In this document: positions 62,335 to 64,000 of the stretch, one piece after another
Numbering within the stretch: position 1 is the stretch's first letter
How the letters are laid out: every line of letters begins with the position of its first letter
Source: Streptomyces sp. NBC_01214
GTDB lineage: Bacteria; Actinomycetota; Actinomycetes; Streptomycetales; Streptomycetaceae
DNA: 64,000 nucleotides
Reading direction: 5' to 3'
Assembly: GCF_026340975.1 (NCBI RefSeq)
Contig: NZ_JAPEOS010000001.1
Coordinates: 2,440,501 to 2,504,500, forward strand
Position numbers and translations under genes: made by a program
Notes under the pieces: generated by a model
What the model was told of the DNA's origin: nothing
The model's input: the letters and a program-made list of their open reading frames with translations, nothing else
Databases searched by the model: none

Positions 62335-63558
62335 TCAGCGGGTGGCGTGCTCCAGGCCCTGTCCGCCCGCGCCGCGTGCCATCACGGCCTCGGTGACCTG
62401 CTGGTCGATCCGCGCGTACTCGTTCCGCTTCGCGGCCGGGAGCGAAGTGTCCGAGGCCGCGCAGGAGGCGCAGACGACGCGGAACGGCGGACCCATGTCC
62501 GAGTACTGCGTGAGGTATTCGGCCTTCACCACTTCCCAGCGGCCCGGATGGCCCGCCGCCGGGGAGAAGGTGAAGCGGGGGATCGAGGACTGGTTGCCGC
62601 GCAACTTGTCGGCCGGTACGAAGCTGGCGACCTGGTCACCCATCCCGAAGACCACCCACGTGCCGTTGATCTTCTCGTAGGGCTGCGGCACGTGGTTGTG
62701 CGTGCCGATGATCAGATCGATGTCGGGGAGTCCGTCGGCCGAGCGGGCGGCGGTCAGCGCCTGCGCCAGTTCCTTCTGCTGTTCATCGGGCGCCGTCTGC
62801 CACTCGGTACCCCAGTGGATGCTGAGCACCACCACGTTCGCGCCCGACGCCCGGGCGGCCCGGGCGTCGGCGACGATCCGGTCCTTGTCGATCAGGTTGA
62901 CGGCCCACGGCTTGCCCGGGGGGATCGGGATGCCGTTCGTACCGTACGTGTAGGAGAGCTGGGCGATCTTCGCGCCGCCCGCCGTGAGCAGCGCCGGGGC
63001 CTTGGCCTCCTCCGCGCTGCGGGCCGAGCCGACGTGCTGGATGCCGACCCGGTCGAGGTGCTCCAGGGTGCGGGCGAGGCCCTCGTAGCCGTCGTCCAGG
63101 GTGTGGTTCGAGGCAGTGGAACAGCTGTCGTACCCGGCGTCCCCCAGGGCGTCCGCCAACTGGTGCGGGGCCTTGAAGGTGGGATAGCCGGTGTAGGGGC
63201 CGCCGGGGCGCCCGTACGGTATCTCGTGGTGGCACATCGCCAGGTCGGCGGCGGATATCAGGGGTTTGACCCCGGCGAGTATCTTTCGGAAGTCGTACTC
63301 CCCGGCCTTGCCCGCGTCGTCCGCCGACCGCTGGACGATCGACGGGTACGGGATGATGTCGCCGGTCGCCACCAGCGTGAACGGCTTACCGGCGGCGCCC
63401 GCGGGCGCGTCCGCCGTGCCCCGGCCCGGCTCGCCCCGGAGCCGCTGTTCCGTGGCGGGCCCCGCACCGTTGTCGAACAACTGCGGTACGGCGTACATCC
63501 CGCCGCCCACGACCGCCAGCGCGGCCAGAGCCACGCCCGTCTTGGCGGATGACTTCAT
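62335..63558 (-). CDS. CapA-family protein (poly-gamma-glutamate-type metallophosphatase fold)
   Basis: 407 aa. N-terminal membrane anchor (residues about 5-25), Gly/Ala-rich linker, then the PGA_cap domain: VATGDIIPYP, CHHEIPYG, CSTASNHTLDDGYEG, SIHWGTEWQ, IIGTHNHVPQPYEKING. Metal-binding Asp/His/Asn are in place. In Bacillus CapA helps export poly-gamma-glutamate; no capB/capC is adjacent, so the role here is unknown but likely extracellular. The ATG at 63558 has GGGGGTCGGGA upstream. Confidence 0.88.
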   Translation of the reverse strand: MKSSAKTGVALAALAVVGGGMYAVPQLFDNGAGPATEQRLRGEPGRGTADAPAGAAGKPFTLVATGDIIPYPSIVQRSADDAGKAGEYDFRKILAGVKPLISAADLAMCHHEIPYGRPGGPYTGYPTFKAPHQLADALGDAGYDSCSTASNHTLDDGYEGLARTLEHLDRVGIQHVGSARSAEEAKAPALLTAGGAKIAQLSYTYGTNGIPIPPGKPWAVNLIDKDRIVADARAARASGANVVVLSIHWGTEWQTAPDEQQKELAQALTAARSADGLPDIDLIIGTHNHVPQPYEKINGTWVVFGMGDQVASFVPADKLRGNQSSIPRFTFSPAAGHPGRWEVVKAEYLTQYSDMGPPFRVVCASCAASDTSLPAAKRNEYARIDQQVTEAVMARGAGGQGLEHATR

Positions 63559-63780
63559 TCCCGACCCCCGATGTCATGCACTGATGCGGGGATCCTCACC
63601 CGGCCCCGCCCCCGCGGCCATCGTAGGGAGCCGTACGGGTGACGGCCCCATCGGCGCTCCGTAAGGACTGCAGGTAGGACGGGCGCCGTGGAGGTCGGCC
63701 CGGCCGGCGCGCGCTGGGCCCACGCTCGGGCCACCCTCAGCCTGCGTTCAGCCCACCCTCAGCCCGCGCTCAGCCCGCGC

Positions 63781-64000
63781 TCAGCGCGCCGCCAGTGCGA
63801 GGGCGTGGTCCAGGGCCTGGAGCAGCCGGCCCGTCGTCGCCCGGTCGCGCACCGCCAGCCGGAGCCAGGAGTGGTCCAGCCCCGGGAAGGTGTCCCCGCG
63901 GCGGACGGCGAAGCCGAGGGCGCGCAGCCGGGTGCGGACCTCGGCCCCACTCGCCACCCGGATCAGGACGAACGGCCCCTCCGCCACCCCAAAGACCGTC
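63781..64000 (-). CDS. CobC-like PLP enzyme, C-terminal part (runs off window)
   Basis: Open to the window end on the minus strand, at least 72 aa: EGPFVLIRV, GAEVRTRLRALGFAVRRGDTFPGLDHSWLRLAVRDRATTGRLLQAL. This matches the end of the aminotransferase-fold CobC proteins of actinobacteria (Rv2231c-like), annotated in cobalamin synthesis. The PLP site is outside the window. The GTG at 63987 is internal. Confidence 0.8.
   Translation of the reverse strand, partial: TVFGVAEGPFVLIRVASGAEVRTRLRALGFAVRRGDTFPGLDHSWLRLAVRDRATTGRLLQALDHALALAAR

Overview
The window is chromosomal DNA of a high-GC actinomycete, almost certainly Streptomyces. The evidence is very high GC at third codon positions, frequent GTG and TTG starts, ATGA/GTGA overlaps between adjacent genes, long GC-rich hairpins without U-tracts, actinobacterial markers (WhiA, RbpA, OpcA, SufR, LAETG and TerD proteins) and a gene order familiar from Streptomyces: uvrC-rapZ-yvcK-whiA, gap-pgk-tpiA-secG-rbpA, pgi, the pentose phosphate operon, ctaB/ctaA, the suf operon and dapD. 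I see no tRNA, rRNA, CRISPR array, insertion sequence, prophage or plasmid origin.

Layout. 1-4866: uvrC (5' end outside the window), rapZ, a YvcK/CofD-like gene and whiA, all overlapping, so one transcript. 5063-8023: a large secreted zinc carboxypeptidase. 8256-11753: gap, pgk, tpiA (lower glycolysis) and secG. 11935-12270: rbpA. 12411-14075: pgi, ending at a 23-bp perfect hairpin facing pgl-opcA-zwf-tal-tkt on the minus strand (both pentose phosphate branches). 21218-24717: ctaB and ctaA (heme O and heme A synthesis for cytochrome oxidase) flanking a small unknown gene and an amidohydrolase. 24752-27658: an unknown helical protein and a DrrAB-type ABC exporter. 28072-34675: sufR-sufB-sufD-Rieske ferredoxin-sufC-sufS-sufU-sufT, a complete Fe-S cluster assembly operon with its repressor; a CAAC-N6-GTTG operator lies over the sufR start.

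34921-43000 is more mixed: a secreted DUF3616-like protein, an SMR efflux pump with TetR, an HxlR-peroxiredoxin fusion divergent from an MFS transporter, dapD, and small unknown genes. 42257-48208 holds a secreted endonuclease/phosphatase-fold nuclease and a Tat-exported PhoX phosphatase, both with PHO-box-like repeats upstream, which suggests phosphate scavenging. 48552-52595 holds a double-TerD protein and a ketoglutarate-semialdehyde-type dehydrogenase divergent from an IclR regulator over a perfect palindrome. 52697-55637 is a membrane protein plus two-component system. 55700-64000 holds a penicillin-binding protein, an acetyltransferase, a DsbA/FrnE oxidoreductase, a class V PLP enzyme, an amidohydrolase, an SCO1860-type LAETG surface protein, a CapA-like protein and the 3' end of a cobC-like gene.

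Most of the window is ordinary core metabolism. The least conventional items are the HxlR-PrxQ fusion with its palindromic operator, the operator/promoter/start-codon overlap at sufR, a recurring leaderless-promoter arrangement (TAnnnT 6-7 bases before the start codon) at about seven genes, a carboxypeptidase whose C-terminal Rossmann-like domain appears interrupted by another domain, and two small degraded or frame-disrupted genes. All function calls come from reading motifs; no database search was possible.
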